Assembly (NCBI GenBank): GCA_049602715.1
Contig: JBMYRX010000029.1
Coordinates: 1 to 26,163 of the forward strand
DNA length: 26,163 nt
Direction of reading: 5' to 3'
Source of the DNA: GCA-2697345 sp049602715
GTDB taxonomy: Bacteria; Pseudomonadota; Alphaproteobacteria; Rhodobacterales; Rhodobacteraceae
Below the pieces are notes generated by a model. That model was not told where the DNA came from. It was given only the letters and a program-made list of their open reading frames with translations, and did no database searches. Position numbers and translations under genes: made by a program. Below, piece by piece: positions 1-8,453 of this stretch (position 1 is its first letter; every line of letters starts with the position of its first letter).

Positions 1-48
1 TCTCAATTAGATTTATAAACAGTATGTTTGAGTATTAGGATTCCAATC

Positions 49-2763
49 ATGGCAATGGCAAAAACTTTCAATTCCCAAGAAGTCGAAAAAAAAATCCATT
101 TAAAATGGGAGGCTGAAGGCTGTTTTAAAGCCGGAGCAAATGCAAAAAGAAAGGAAACATTTTGTATAATGATTCCACCTCCCAATGTTACTGGTGTCCT
201 ACATATGGGTCATGCGTTCAATAATACCTTGCAAGATATTTTAATACGTTGGAAGCGGATGCAAGGATTTGATACTCTCTGGCAACCTGGTCAGGATCAC
301 GCTGGGATAGCTACTCAGATGGTTGTTGAGAGAAAATTAGCAGAAGAAGAGAATAATTCTCGGCAAGATCTTGGGCGAGTAAAATTCCTAGAGAAAGTGT
401 GGGAGTGGAAAGAACAATCTGGAGACACGATAATTGAACAATTAAAGAGGTTAGGAGCTTCGTGCGATTGGTCGAGAAATGCTTTCACTATGGATGAAAA
501 TTTTCAACAAGCCGTAATAAAAGTTTTTGTTGAAATGTACCATAAAGGTTTAATTTATCGAGGTAAAAGATTAGTCAATTGGGATCCAAAATTTGAGACA
601 GCTATATCTGATTTGGAAGTAGAAAATATTGAGGTAGATGGTAGTTTTTACCATATCAGATATCCATTAGAAAGCGGAGAGACATATATTTATACTGAGA
701 GAGATGATAACAATAAAATAATATTTCAAGAGGAACGAGATTATATAGCTATAGCTACCACCAGGCCTGAGACAATGTTGGGTGATGGCGCTGTTGCTGT
801 GAACCCGATTGATACCCGATATACTCAATTAATAGGAAAGAACGTCAAGCTACCATTATGTAATCGAGTTATACCTATAATCCGAGATGAATATGCAGAC
901 CCTACCTTCGGTTCTGGAGCAGTCAAGATTACGGGTGCTCATGATTTTAATGACTACAATGTCGCGAAACGTAACGATATACCACTTTATCCAATTTTGG
1001 ACACCAAGGGCTATTTAAGAATAGATAGTGATGCCGACAATATAGTCCCAGATGAGTATAGAGGGCTCGATAGATTTGATGCCAGGAAGCGAGTAGTGGC
1101 TGATTTACAAGTGCTAAATTTAATAATAAAAATTGAAGATAAAAAAATTGTTCAACCGGTAGGAGATCGATCAAAAGTAGTGATCGAACCTATGCTAACT
1201 GATCAGTGGTTCGTAGATACCAAGAAAATAGTTGATCCCGCAATACATGCGGTCAAAACTGGTGAAACAGTTATTATTCCTAAAAGAGATGAAAAGGTAT
1301 ACTTTCATTGGTTAGAGAATATCGAACCCTGGTGTATTAGCCGACAGTTATGGTGGGGTCACCAAATACCTGTATGGTTTGATGAGGACGGTAAAGAATA
1401 TTGTGCCGTTAGTGAACAGGAAGCTCGAAAGATGGCGCCTGGAAAAATTCTTGAACGTGATCAAGACGTATTAGATACTTGGTTTTCTTCGGGAATTTGG
1501 CCAGTTGGAACATTAGGTTGGCCGGCTGATACTGAAGAGCTAAAAAAATACTATCCGACGAATGTTCTGGTTACCGGATTCGATATTATCTTCTTTTGGG
1601 TAGCTAGGATGATGATGATGCAATTCGCAATTATGGATGAAAAACCCTTTAGCACAGTTTATGTTCACGCTCTAGTTAGAGATGCGGCTGGAAAAAAAAT
1701 GTCTAAGTCCTTAGGGAACGTACTTGATCCCTTAGAGTTAATCGATGAGTACGGAGCAGATGCAGTACGGTTTACATTAACTGCCATGGCTGCAATGGGT
1801 ACAGACTTAAGACTTAGCACGCAAAGAATCTCTGGTTATCGCAATTTTGGAACAAAATTATGGAACGTTGCACGTTTTGCCGAGATGAATGCCTGTAAAC
1901 CAAATAATGATTTCAACCCCAGAGCTGTTAGCGGGACAGTTAACAAGTGGATAATTGGAGAAACAGGGAAAATAAGAGAAGCAACTGATAGCGCTCTACA
2001 GAATTATAGATTTAACGATATGGCTAATGGGCTCTATGCCTTTATTTGGGGTAAAGTCTGTGATTGGTATGTCGAGTTTTCAAAACCACTGTTAAATAGT
2101 GAGAATCCAGATTTAGCCAATGAAACTCGCGATACTATGGCATGGGTTTTGGATCAATGCCTCATTCTTCTTCATCCGATAATGCCATTTATTACTGAAG
2201 AGCTATGGTCGTCAATTTGTCGCCGTCAGAAACTTCTAATTCATACAGATTGGCCCGAGTATGGGACTGATTTAATTAATAAATCCGCAGACAAGGAAAT
2301 AAATTGGACTATAAATTTCATAGAAACAATTAGGTCTATTAGAGGTGAAATGAATGTACCAGCTGGTCTTAAAATACCACTAGTAATGCTTAATATCGAT
2401 AAAACGAAAGAAAGCTCGTTCAATTCTAACCTTAATCTTATCAAGAAGCTTGCCAGATTAGATACCATTATTAAAAGTGATATAGCTCCAACAGGATGTG
2501 TAAGTATTTCTATAGTAGGTGGTGAATTTGCACTTCCGTTATCAGATATCATTAACATAGATAATGAAAAACTGCGGTTAGAAAAAAATCTATATAAAAT
2601 AACTGGAGATGTAAAATCCTTAAAAGGTCGAATAGAAAATAAAAAGTTCTTACAGAGTGCTCCCGAAAATGTTATCTTACAGACTAAAATAGACTATAAA
2701 GAAAAGATTGAAGAGATCGAAAAAATAAAGAAATCTTTAACCAGATTAAATAATATAAAATGA
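49..2763 (+). CDS. valS: Valyl-tRNA synthetase
   Basis: Cytoplasmic class I aminoacyl-tRNA synthetase that charges tRNA-Val with valine and edits mischarged threonine. The HIGH signature is HMGH at residues 52-55, inside the typical PPPNVTG-x-LHMGHA block. The KMSKS loop is at residues 550-554 (bases 1696-1710). The central editing domain carries ATTRPETMLGD. The last ~65 residues are a Lys/Glu-rich coiled coil, as expected for ValRS. At 904 residues the length is normal. The frame is open from a TTG at 28, but I choose ATG 49 because AGGA at 37-40 lies 8 bases before it; ATG 55 is also possible. The hisC-like gene follows after 21 bases and is probably co-transcribed. The promoter lies at or beyond the left edge. 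Confidence 0.97.
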   Translation: MAMAKTFNSQEVEKKIHLKWEAEGCFKAGANAKRKETFCIMIPPPNVTGVLHMGHAFNNTLQDILIRWKRMQGFDTLWQPGQDHAGIATQMVVERKLAEEENNSRQDLGRVKFLEKVWEWKEQSGDTIIEQLKRLGASCDWSRNAFTMDENFQQAVIKVFVEMYHKGLIYRGKRLVNWDPKFETAISDLEVENIEVDGSFYHIRYPLESGETYIYTERDDNNKIIFQEERDYIAIATTRPETMLGDGAVAVNPIDTRYTQLIGKNVKLPLCNRVIPIIRDEYADPTFGSGAVKITGAHDFNDYNVAKRNDIPLYPILDTKGYLRIDSDADNIVPDEYRGLDRFDARKRVVADLQVLNLIIKIEDKKIVQPVGDRSKVVIEPMLTDQWFVDTKKIVDPAIHAVKTGETVIIPKRDEKVYFHWLENIEPWCISRQLWWGHQIPVWFDEDGKEYCAVSEQEARKMAPGKILERDQDVLDTWFSSGIWPVGTLGWPADTEELKKYYPTNVLVTGFDIIFFWVARMMMMQFAIMDEKPFSTVYVHALVRDAAGKKMSKSLGNVLDPLELIDEYGADAVRFTLTAMAAMGTDLRLSTQRISGYRNFGTKLWNVARFAEMNACKPNNDFNPRAVSGTVNKWIIGETGKIREATDSALQNYRFNDMANGLYAFIWGKVCDWYVEFSKPLLNSENPDLANETRDTMAWVLDQCLILLHPIMPFITEELWSSICRRQKLLIHTDWPEYGTDLINKSADKEINWTINFIETIRSIRGEMNVPAGLKIPLVMLNIDKTKESSFNSNLNLIKKLARLDTIIKSDIAPTGCVSISIVGGEFALPLSDIINIDNEKLRLEKNLYKITGDVKSLKGRIENKKFLQSAPENVILQTKIDYKEKIEEIEKIKKSLTRLNNIK

Positions 2764-2784
2764 TTGTAAAATTAGAAAGCCGGT

Positions 2785-3888
2785 ATGTTTAAATTTTCAT
2801 CTCTAGTTGATAGCCTTCCAAGTTCAGTGCCTTTCGTTGGCCCAGAAACTCAGGAGCGTCAACTCTCAGCTATCTTTAAAGCAAGGATTGGTGCTAATGA
2901 AAATGTATTTGGACCATCACCTCTAGCAATAAAAGCTATGGAAAAAGCTTCAAAGAACCTTTGGATGTATGGTGATCCCGAAAACTACGACTTGAAGCAT
3001 GCCCTAGCTGAACATCACCAAATAAATAGTGCTGAAATTGTCGTTGGAGAAGGAATTGACGGACTTTTAGGGTATGTTGCACGTATGTTTATCGAACCTG
3101 GAGACGCCGTAGTAACGTCAAATGGTGCATATCCTACTTTCAATTTTCATGTATCAGGCTATGGGGGTAAGCTGCATAAAGTTCCTTACAAGAATGATAT
3201 GGAAGACCCAGATGCACTAATAAATAAAGCAATAGAGGTTAAAGCAAAACTGATATACATTGCTAATCCAGATAATCCAATGGGAACAGCGCATTCAGGG
3301 TCGATAATATCAAGACTGATAAAACTAGTACCTGATGACTGTCTTCTGATATTAGATGAGGCGTATATCGAATTCGCAGGTGAACATGTAGCGCCAAAAT
3401 TAGATCCAAGTTCTTCCAAGGTAATAAGAATGAGAACTTTTTCAAAAGGTTACGGCCTAGCTGGTGCCAGGGTTGGCTATGGTATAGGCCATCCAAATCT
3501 TATCAAAGCTTTCGATAAAGTTAGAAATCATTTTGGGATGAATAGAGTTTCCCAAATTGGAGCATTAAAGGCGTTACAAGACAAAGAACACTTAGAGAGA
3601 ACTCAATATTTAGTTAAATTATCGAGGGATGAAATCACTAGAATAGCCATTAATAATGGATTAAAACCTATACCATCTGCAGCTAATTTTGTTTGTGTAG
3701 ATTGCAATTTAGATGGAGAATTTTCTCGCAAAATACTTAAAGAGTTAATTATACATGGTATATTTGTTCGAATGCCGTTCGTTGCTCCTCAAGATCGGGC
3801 AATAAGAATTAGCTGTGGCACAGACAAAGATTTAAAACTGCTAGAAAAAACTTTACCGAAAATTTTATCAGCCGTTGGCACAAATTAA
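2785..3888 (+). CDS. hisC: HisC-family (histidinol-phosphate-type) aminotransferase
   Basis: PLP-dependent fold-type I aminotransferase of the histidinol-phosphate aminotransferase family; the canonical reaction converts imidazole-acetol phosphate and glutamate to histidinol phosphate. Visible motifs are GANENVFGPSP at 37-47, NPDNP at 161-165, DEAY at 191-194, and TFSKGYGLAGARVGYG with the Schiff-base lysine K221. The 367-residue length is typical. No other histidine genes lie nearby, and this family also acts on phenylalanine, tyrosine and other substrates, so the substrate is inferred. It starts 21 bases after valS, with a weak AGAAAG at 2774-2779. Its 3' end overlaps the convergent class V aminotransferase by 21 bases, leaving no room for an intergenic terminator. 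Confidence 0.85.
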   Translation: MFKFSSLVDSLPSSVPFVGPETQERQLSAIFKARIGANENVFGPSPLAIKAMEKASKNLWMYGDPENYDLKHALAEHHQINSAEIVVGEGIDGLLGYVARMFIEPGDAVVTSNGAYPTFNFHVSGYGGKLHKVPYKNDMEDPDALINKAIEVKAKLIYIANPDNPMGTAHSGSIISRLIKLVPDDCLLILDEAYIEFAGEHVAPKLDPSSSKVIRMRTFSKGYGLAGARVGYGIGHPNLIKAFDKVRNHFGMNRVSQIGALKALQDKEHLERTQYLVKLSRDEITRIAINNGLKPIPSAANFVCVDCNLDGEFSRKILKELIIHGIFVRMPFVAPQDRAIRISCGTDKDLKLLEKTLPKILSAVGTN

Positions 3889-5064
3889 ACTTGCAGCCTC
3901 TTGGGCGCCCTTACCATGAGGTATCCCCACAGCTTTAAGACCTGCATCTATAGCTCCAAGTGTACCTAAAACCATATGGGCGTTAACGTGCCCCATGTGA
4001 CCAATTCTAAAAAAACCATGCCACGCAGGATCATCGCGATCAGTCATGATACCGATACCAAGTGTAACACCAGTATTTTCAGTTAACCAATCCCGAAGTC
4101 TTGTCCCAAATGGCGGACTAACCCGTATAGCCGTAACTGCGTGGCTTCTATTGCTACTTTTTTTGATATTTAACTCTAATGGGCCTTCAGAACTCCATTT
4201 ATCACATGCAGCCCATATTGCTCTAGTGAGAACTTCGTGACGTTTCCAAACCGCTTCTAAACCCTCTTCATTAACAATCATGTTTAAAGCTTCTCTGAGG
4301 CCAAATAGATGGTGCGTTGGCGCAGTGCCACAAAAATATTCATAAAAATTGTTGGGATTACTCCTCGGCTCCCAGTCCCAATAACTAGAAACGATTTTTA
4401 ATTTTTTCCGATACTCCTGGGCCTTATCATTAAAAAACACAAAACTCATTCCTGGAGGCACCATTAAACCCTTTTGGCAACCAGCCACCATTACATCAAC
4501 TCCCCACTCATCCATCTCCATTGGATCACAACCTAGGCAGGCGATACTATCAATCATTAACAGAGCAGGGTGATTGCAATTGTCTAAAGTGTTACGAATA
4601 CTTAAAATATCAGTTTTTGCGCTAGTAGCTGTATCAACTTGTACTACAAGCAAAGCTTTGATTAACTTTTTTTTATCATCGTTTAGCACATTTCCCAAAG
4701 CTTTATTATCCACAACATTTCTATTACCAAAATCTATTACTTCAACGTCAAGACCACGATGCCTTGCTAACTCTGCCCAGCTTAGCCCAAAGCGACCTGT
4801 CGCCGCCACGAGAACACGATCACCCTGAGCTAGAGTATTAGCTAGAGAGGCTTCCCACGCTGCGTGTCCATTACCAATATACATAGCCACATAACCATCT
4901 GTTCTGGCGACCTTCTTTAAATCTGGAACAAGTCCGTCCACTGTATCTAATAATGACCCGACATAGATGTTAGGAGCCGGTTGATGCATCGCATTTAACA
5001 CCCTTTCAGGTATAACTGACGGCCCCGGTATTGCGAGTATACTTCTTCCATTAGCCAATGACAT
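3868..5064 (-). CDS. Class V aminotransferase, serine/alanine-glyoxylate type
   Basis: PLP enzyme of the alanine-glyoxylate / serine-glyoxylate aminotransferase family, transferring an amino group to glyoxylate to form glycine and a keto acid (hydroxypyruvate if serine is the donor). Motifs include PGPS at residues 13-16, the cofactor loop GNGHAAWEAS at 64-73, D172 in the MIDSIA strand contacting the pyridine nitrogen, and the Schiff-base lysine K198 in AGCQKGLMVPPG. The 398-residue length fits the family. Donor specificity cannot be read from the sequence. No other serine-cycle gene is present, so photorespiration-like glyoxylate recycling and methylotrophy both remain possible. Transcription runs away from ygfZ across a 230-base AT-rich spacer. 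The gene ends inside the convergent hisC-like gene. Confidence 0.88.
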   Translation of the reverse strand: MSLANGRSILAIPGPSVIPERVLNAMHQPAPNIYVGSLLDTVDGLVPDLKKVARTDGYVAMYIGNGHAAWEASLANTLAQGDRVLVAATGRFGLSWAELARHRGLDVEVIDFGNRNVVDNKALGNVLNDDKKKLIKALLVVQVDTATSAKTDILSIRNTLDNCNHPALLMIDSIACLGCDPMEMDEWGVDVMVAGCQKGLMVPPGMSFVFFNDKAQEYRKKLKIVSSYWDWEPRSNPNNFYEYFCGTAPTHHLFGLREALNMIVNEEGLEAVWKRHEVLTRAIWAACDKWSSEGPLELNIKKSSNRSHAVTAIRVSPPFGTRLRDWLTENTGVTLGIGIMTDRDDPAWHGFFRIGHMGHVNAHMVLGTLGAIDAGLKAVGIPHGKGAQEAASLICANG

Positions 5065-5294
5065 GTTATGTTACTTTCTTATGAGAATTCTGTTTTCAAG
5101 CTCGGCATTAACTTGGCAGTTTTTTTTCTAATTTCAAGCTTAAATGATATTTATTTCCCCTTATTTATTTTACTAAGTTATTTTATTTGATAAACTATTA
5201 CATCATATAGCTATAATAATATTATTTAAATTCTGAATATACCCATTGTTAGCAATTTACTAATCAAGCCACTGATCAAGGGAACTAGTCACAA
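5065..5294. promoter_or_regulatory. Divergent promoter region between class V aminotransferase and ygfZ
   Basis: This 230-base, very AT-rich spacer separates two divergent genes and must hold promoters for both. On the plus strand TTGATA (5187-5192) and a consensus TATAAT (5212-5217) are separated by 19 bases, a little over the sigma-70 optimum, and would give a leader of about 70 bases for ygfZ. I see no clear -35/-10 pair for the minus-strand gene, no operator-like palindrome and no GANTC site. Confidence 0.35.
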
Positions 5295-6053
5295 ATGAAC
5301 TCCAAACATAACAGAGAGGTATTAGAAGTCTTTGGTGAGGATAGCACAAAATTTCTACAAGGTATTATAACCAATGATATGGGTCGCCTTGATCAGGGAC
5401 CAATATATACAGCAATTCTCACTCCACAAGGCAAATATTTTATTGATTTCTTTATTGTACCTCTTCAAGGACGCATACTTATCGATACGCCAGTAGATGG
5501 TAGTGAAGATCTCATAAATAAATTATTACAGTATCGTTTAAGAGCCAAAGTGGACATAAAAAAAACAAACTTAAAGGTTTCTTTGGGTCTAGATAACGCA
5601 CCGGCGCAGTCCTTTAGGGATCCACGACATCCAGCTTTAGGCTGGAGATCTTATGAACCTAAAGAAAATAATCAAGAAGTTGATTGGAAACATCTCAGAG
5701 TATCGCATTGTATACCTGAGACTAACATCGAGTTAGTTAGAGGTAAAACATATATATTAGAGGCTGGTTTTGAGAGGTTAAATGGCGTTGATTTCAAGAA
5801 AGGCTGTTACGTAGGTCAAGAGATAACAGCCAGAATGCAACATAAAACTAAATTAAAAAAAGGACTAAAGACCGTTAAAATTGAGGGCGTAGCTAAAGTG
5901 GGGACAGAAATATTAGCTAACGGCCAAAATGCAGGCATTATTTTCTCTCAGTCAAAAGGAAAAGGAATAGCATTTCTCAGATTGGATAGGGTTTTACCAA
6001 AAATGATCGCAGGTGATGCGGTTATTTTTACTGAAATAAATAATGATACTTAA
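5295..6053 (+). CDS. ygfZ: YgfZ/IBA57-type folate-binding Fe-S cluster protein
   Basis: Member of the GcvT-related YgfZ/IBA57 family, which uses tetrahydrofolate in assembly or repair of certain [4Fe-4S] enzymes, including radical-SAM methylthiotransferases. The diagnostic signature KGCYVGQE is at residues 169-176, with the conserved cysteine C171. The N-terminal FLQGIITNDM block (residues 20-29) is also typical. At 252 residues it matches the short alphaproteobacterial form. The window also encodes RimO, a radical-SAM methylthiotransferase of the type whose E. coli relative MiaB depends on YgfZ, although the two genes are not in one operon. The stop overlaps the stop of the convergent inositol-monophosphatase-family gene by 4 bases. 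Confidence 0.93.
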   Translation: MNSKHNREVLEVFGEDSTKFLQGIITNDMGRLDQGPIYTAILTPQGKYFIDFFIVPLQGRILIDTPVDGSEDLINKLLQYRLRAKVDIKKTNLKVSLGLDNAPAQSFRDPRHPALGWRSYEPKENNQEVDWKHLRVSHCIPETNIELVRGKTYILEAGFERLNGVDFKKGCYVGQEITARMQHKTKLKKGLKTVKIEGVAKVGTEILANGQNAGIIFSQSKGKGIAFLRLDRVLPKMIAGDAVIFTEINNDT

Positions 6054-6841
6054 CTTTTCTTTCTTATGATATTTGAAAATTGTTCAAAAATCTGTCCATT
6101 TCCAGCTATGATATCATCATCCTGCAGAAGCTTATTATTTGTGTCAATTGTTTCCACCAATCCACCACTTTCTCTAACTATCAAAAGTCCTGCAGCAATA
6201 TCCCAGGGTTTTAACCCCCTTTCCCAGAATCCATCAAAACGCCCTGCAGCGACATAAGCTAAATCTAATGCTGCGGCTCCGAACCTTCGTACTCCAGAAC
6301 ATTGTGGTAATAATCTGGATAGATCATCCGTTGTCTTAATTAGATTGGTATCTTTAGCGAAAGGTAGTCCAGTGGCGTAGATTGTTTCTATCATTTTTTT
6401 CCTACCCGAAACACGTAATCGAGTATCATTAAGGTAAGCACCCTTACCTTTTTCAGAAAAAAACATTTCATCTCTACAGGGATCGTATACGATAGCAGAT
6501 ACGATCTCATTTTTGTGCTCCAAGGCTATTGAGATAGCCCAGTGAGGCAAACCATGTAAAAAGTTGGTAGTCCCATCCAGAGGGTCAACTATCCATCTAC
6601 GAGTAGGGTCTTCTCCTAAAACTTCCTCACTCTCCTCACCTAACCAACCGTAAGTCGTTCTTGCTCCTAAAAGCTCTTCTTTGATAATTTCTTCCGCAGC
6701 TAGGTCAGCTTTAGTAACAAAGTCCCCTGCTCCTTTAATGGAGACTTGAAGGTGCTCTACTTCTCGAAAATCTTTTGTCAAACTGCGGCCAGCTTTTCGT
6801 GCGGCTTTCATCATTAGATTTAGGTTTGCACTACCTTGCAA
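6050..6841 (-). CDS. suhB: Inositol monophosphatase family protein (SuhB-like)
   Basis: Mg2+-dependent, lithium-sensitive-type phosphatase of the inositol monophosphatase superfamily; relatives hydrolyse inositol-1-phosphate, histidinol phosphate or other sugar phosphates, and SuhB also acts in rRNA transcription. Metal-site motifs are complete: GEES at residues 68-71, WIVDPLDGTTNF at 83-94, and WDIAAG at 213-218. Length is 263 residues. The start is a TTG at 6839-6841, chosen because a perfect AGGAG (plus-strand 6849-6853) lies 7 bases upstream and family members typically begin with a comparable N-terminus before the KAxRKAGR segment. The next ATG would remove nine residues. A histidinol-phosphatase (HisN-like) role cannot be excluded, given the HisC-family gene about 3 kb away. 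Confidence 0.9.
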   Translation of the reverse strand: MQGSANLNLMMKAARKAGRSLTKDFREVEHLQVSIKGAGDFVTKADLAAEEIIKEELLGARTTYGWLGEESEEVLGEDPTRRWIVDPLDGTTNFLHGLPHWAISIALEHKNEIVSAIVYDPCRDEMFFSEKGKGAYLNDTRLRVSGRKKMIETIYATGLPFAKDTNLIKTTDDLSRLLPQCSGVRRFGAAALDLAYVAAGRFDGFWERGLKPWDIAAGLLIVRESGGLVETIDTNNKLLQDDDIIAGNGQIFEQFSNIIRKKS

Positions 6842-6848
6842 TTTACGT

Positions 6849-6853
6849 CTCCT
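6849..6853 (-). promoter_or_regulatory. Shine-Dalgarno that fixes the TTG start of the suhB-like gene
   Basis: On the minus strand this reads AGGAG, 7 bases before the TTG codon at 6841. It is a strong ribosome binding site, and no comparable motif precedes the internal ATG codons nine and ten residues later. Confidence 0.6.
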
Positions 6854-7035
6854 ATTATTGATTGAACGGCGTATAACTTGAAGAGAGCTACATTAAAAGA
6901 ACAATCGTTAAAAATAATATCATGAAGAACATGGTTAGAAACTTACTAACACAGCTATGATAGATCCAAAGTTTAGCATTTTACATTTAAAAATTTATCT
7001 GATTATGCTCATATTTCTTAAGCTTAGAGGTTTTA

Positions 7036-7521
7036 ATGGAAAATCAATTTTTTGCACAAAATGAGACTGAAATCATTACATCAGATATTACTCTAAAAAT
7101 GTCAGGGTTAGATTTTATGATGAAGATTTATAAAGGGGAACTACCTCTCGCAAATATAGCAAAAATTTTAAATTTTAAACTTTCATCGGTTGAAATTGGG
7201 TCTGTATGTTTTGAGGGCTCACCTACCAATGATCATTACAATATTTCTGGAGGCATTCATGGCAGCTGGTACGGTGGACTACTTGATAGTGCAATGGCAT
7301 GCTCTATCTTAACTACGCTTTCGCAAGGCTTCACAACAACGACTTTGGAATACAAAATAAACATAATTCGTCCTTTAAAAGTAGGAATGCTAATCGAAGC
7401 CAGAGGAATAACTAAACACAACGGAAGATCAACTGGAATTGCAACAGGGTCAATATTTGGTAAAAATGACGGAAAACTATATGCTACAGGTTCAACGACC
7501 TGCTTAATATTAGAGCTATAA
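7036..7521 (+). CDS. PaaI-type hotdog-fold thioesterase
   Basis: Single hotdog domain of the PaaI/YdiI type, predicted to hydrolyse an acyl-CoA thioester. The HGG-like segment GGIHGSWYGGLLDSAMA (residues 72-88) forms the central helix, with D84 as the likely catalytic acid. The C-terminal half (LEYKINIIRPLKVG, then ATGSIFGKNDGKLYATG) shows the usual beta strands. Length is 161 residues. AGAGG at 7026-7030 lies 5 bases before the ATG. The gene stands alone between a divergent suhB-like gene and a convergent argF; its stop is only 2 bases from the argF stop. The substrate is unknown and context does not suggest one. Confidence 0.85.
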   Translation: MENQFFAQNETEIITSDITLKMSGLDFMMKIYKGELPLANIAKILNFKLSSVEIGSVCFEGSPTNDHYNISGGIHGSWYGGLLDSAMACSILTTLSQGFTTTTLEYKINIIRPLKVGMLIEARGITKHNGRSTGIATGSIFGKNDGKLYATGSTTCLILEL

Positions 7522-7523
7522 AC

Positions 7524-8453
7524 TTAGAATTTATTTAAGCACCATCGCATAATAGACTTTTGAACGTGTAATCTATTTTCCGCTTCATCAAAGACAACAG
7601 ATCTTTCACCATCAAGAACTTCGGAAGTTACCTCTTCACCTCTGTGTGCGGGCAAACAATGCATAAACAGCGTATCTGGCTTTGAATATTGTATCAATTC
7701 CTTATTAACCTGATATTGCTGTAAAATATTATGCATCGATTTTCTTTCTAATTCTGAATGATGCATGGACACCCAACTATCTGTGATAATTAAATCAACA
7801 TCTTTTATTGCTTCTTTAACATTCCTTTGAATTTCAAAACTTGCCCCACGTTTTAATACTTTTTTAACTAAATTTGGATCTGGATCAAGTTCATCCGGTC
7901 CAGAGAAAATTACAGAAAAATTAAATTTTTCGGATGCCTGCATAAGTGAAGCACAAACGTTATTTCCATCTCCTATCCAGAGTACCTTTTTACCCTTTAT
8001 CGAACCGCGTTTTTCTTCATAGGTTAAGATATCAGCCATAATTTGACAGGGGTGTGATGTATCAGTTAAACCATTAATAACTGGAATACTGGCGTGTTTT
8101 GCCATCTCATATAAGGTTTCTTCAGAAAAAGTTCTTAGCATCATAAGATCAACATAACGAGATAATACAAGCGCCGTATCTCCAATAGACTCCCCGTGTC
8201 CCAATTGCATATCATCCCCACTAAGTAGTAGGCTTTTACCTCCTAACTGACGGACTCCCATATCAAAAGACACTCTTGTCCTTGTAGAAGGTTTTTGGAA
8301 AATTAATGCCACAGAATTTCCAGTTAAAGATGCATTTTTATCTAACTGCCCTTTAGTAAAACCCACTCTTTGAGCCTTCAGATTTAATGCATCATTTATT
8401 ATTGATCTAAGATCAGTATAATCAATTTGGTCAATATCTAGAAAATGTCTCAT
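7524..8453 (-). CDS. argF: Ornithine carbamoyltransferase
   Basis: Catalyses carbamoyl phosphate + L-ornithine to citrulline, the sixth step of arginine synthesis. Carbamoyl-phosphate-binding STRTR is at residues 56-60 and HPCQ at 134-137. The SMG-type loop DSWVSM is at 225-230, and the ornithine-site HCLPAHRGEEV at 265-275 contains the catalytic cysteine C266. Length is 309 residues, normal for the anabolic enzyme. Its ATG overlaps the argD stop by 4 bases (ATGA arrangement), indicating translational coupling in an argD-argF operon. No neighbouring arcA or arcC is present, which argues against a catabolic role. Confidence 0.96.
   Translation of the reverse strand: MRHFLDIDQIDYTDLRSIINDALNLKAQRVGFTKGQLDKNASLTGNSVALIFQKPSTRTRVSFDMGVRQLGGKSLLLSGDDMQLGHGESIGDTALVLSRYVDLMMLRTFSEETLYEMAKHASIPVINGLTDTSHPCQIMADILTYEEKRGSIKGKKVLWIGDGNNVCASLMQASEKFNFSVIFSGPDELDPDPNLVKKVLKRGASFEIQRNVKEAIKDVDLIITDSWVSMHHSELERKSMHNILQQYQVNKELIQYSKPDTLFMHCLPAHRGEEVTSEVLDGERSVVFDEAENRLHVQKSIMRWCLNKF

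Noticed and set aside
4046..4828. Open frames antisense to the class V aminotransferase
   Set aside because: They lack family features and ribosome sites and lie entirely inside a confidently identified gene on the other strand. The same holds for the short frames antisense to or out of frame with valS, argD, the BKACE gene and cobQ.
6927..6941. GAAC-N7-GAAA, a near match to an SOS box upstream of the thioesterase
   Set aside because: One core base is wrong, the gene is not a DNA-damage gene, and in AT-rich DNA such near matches are expected by chance.
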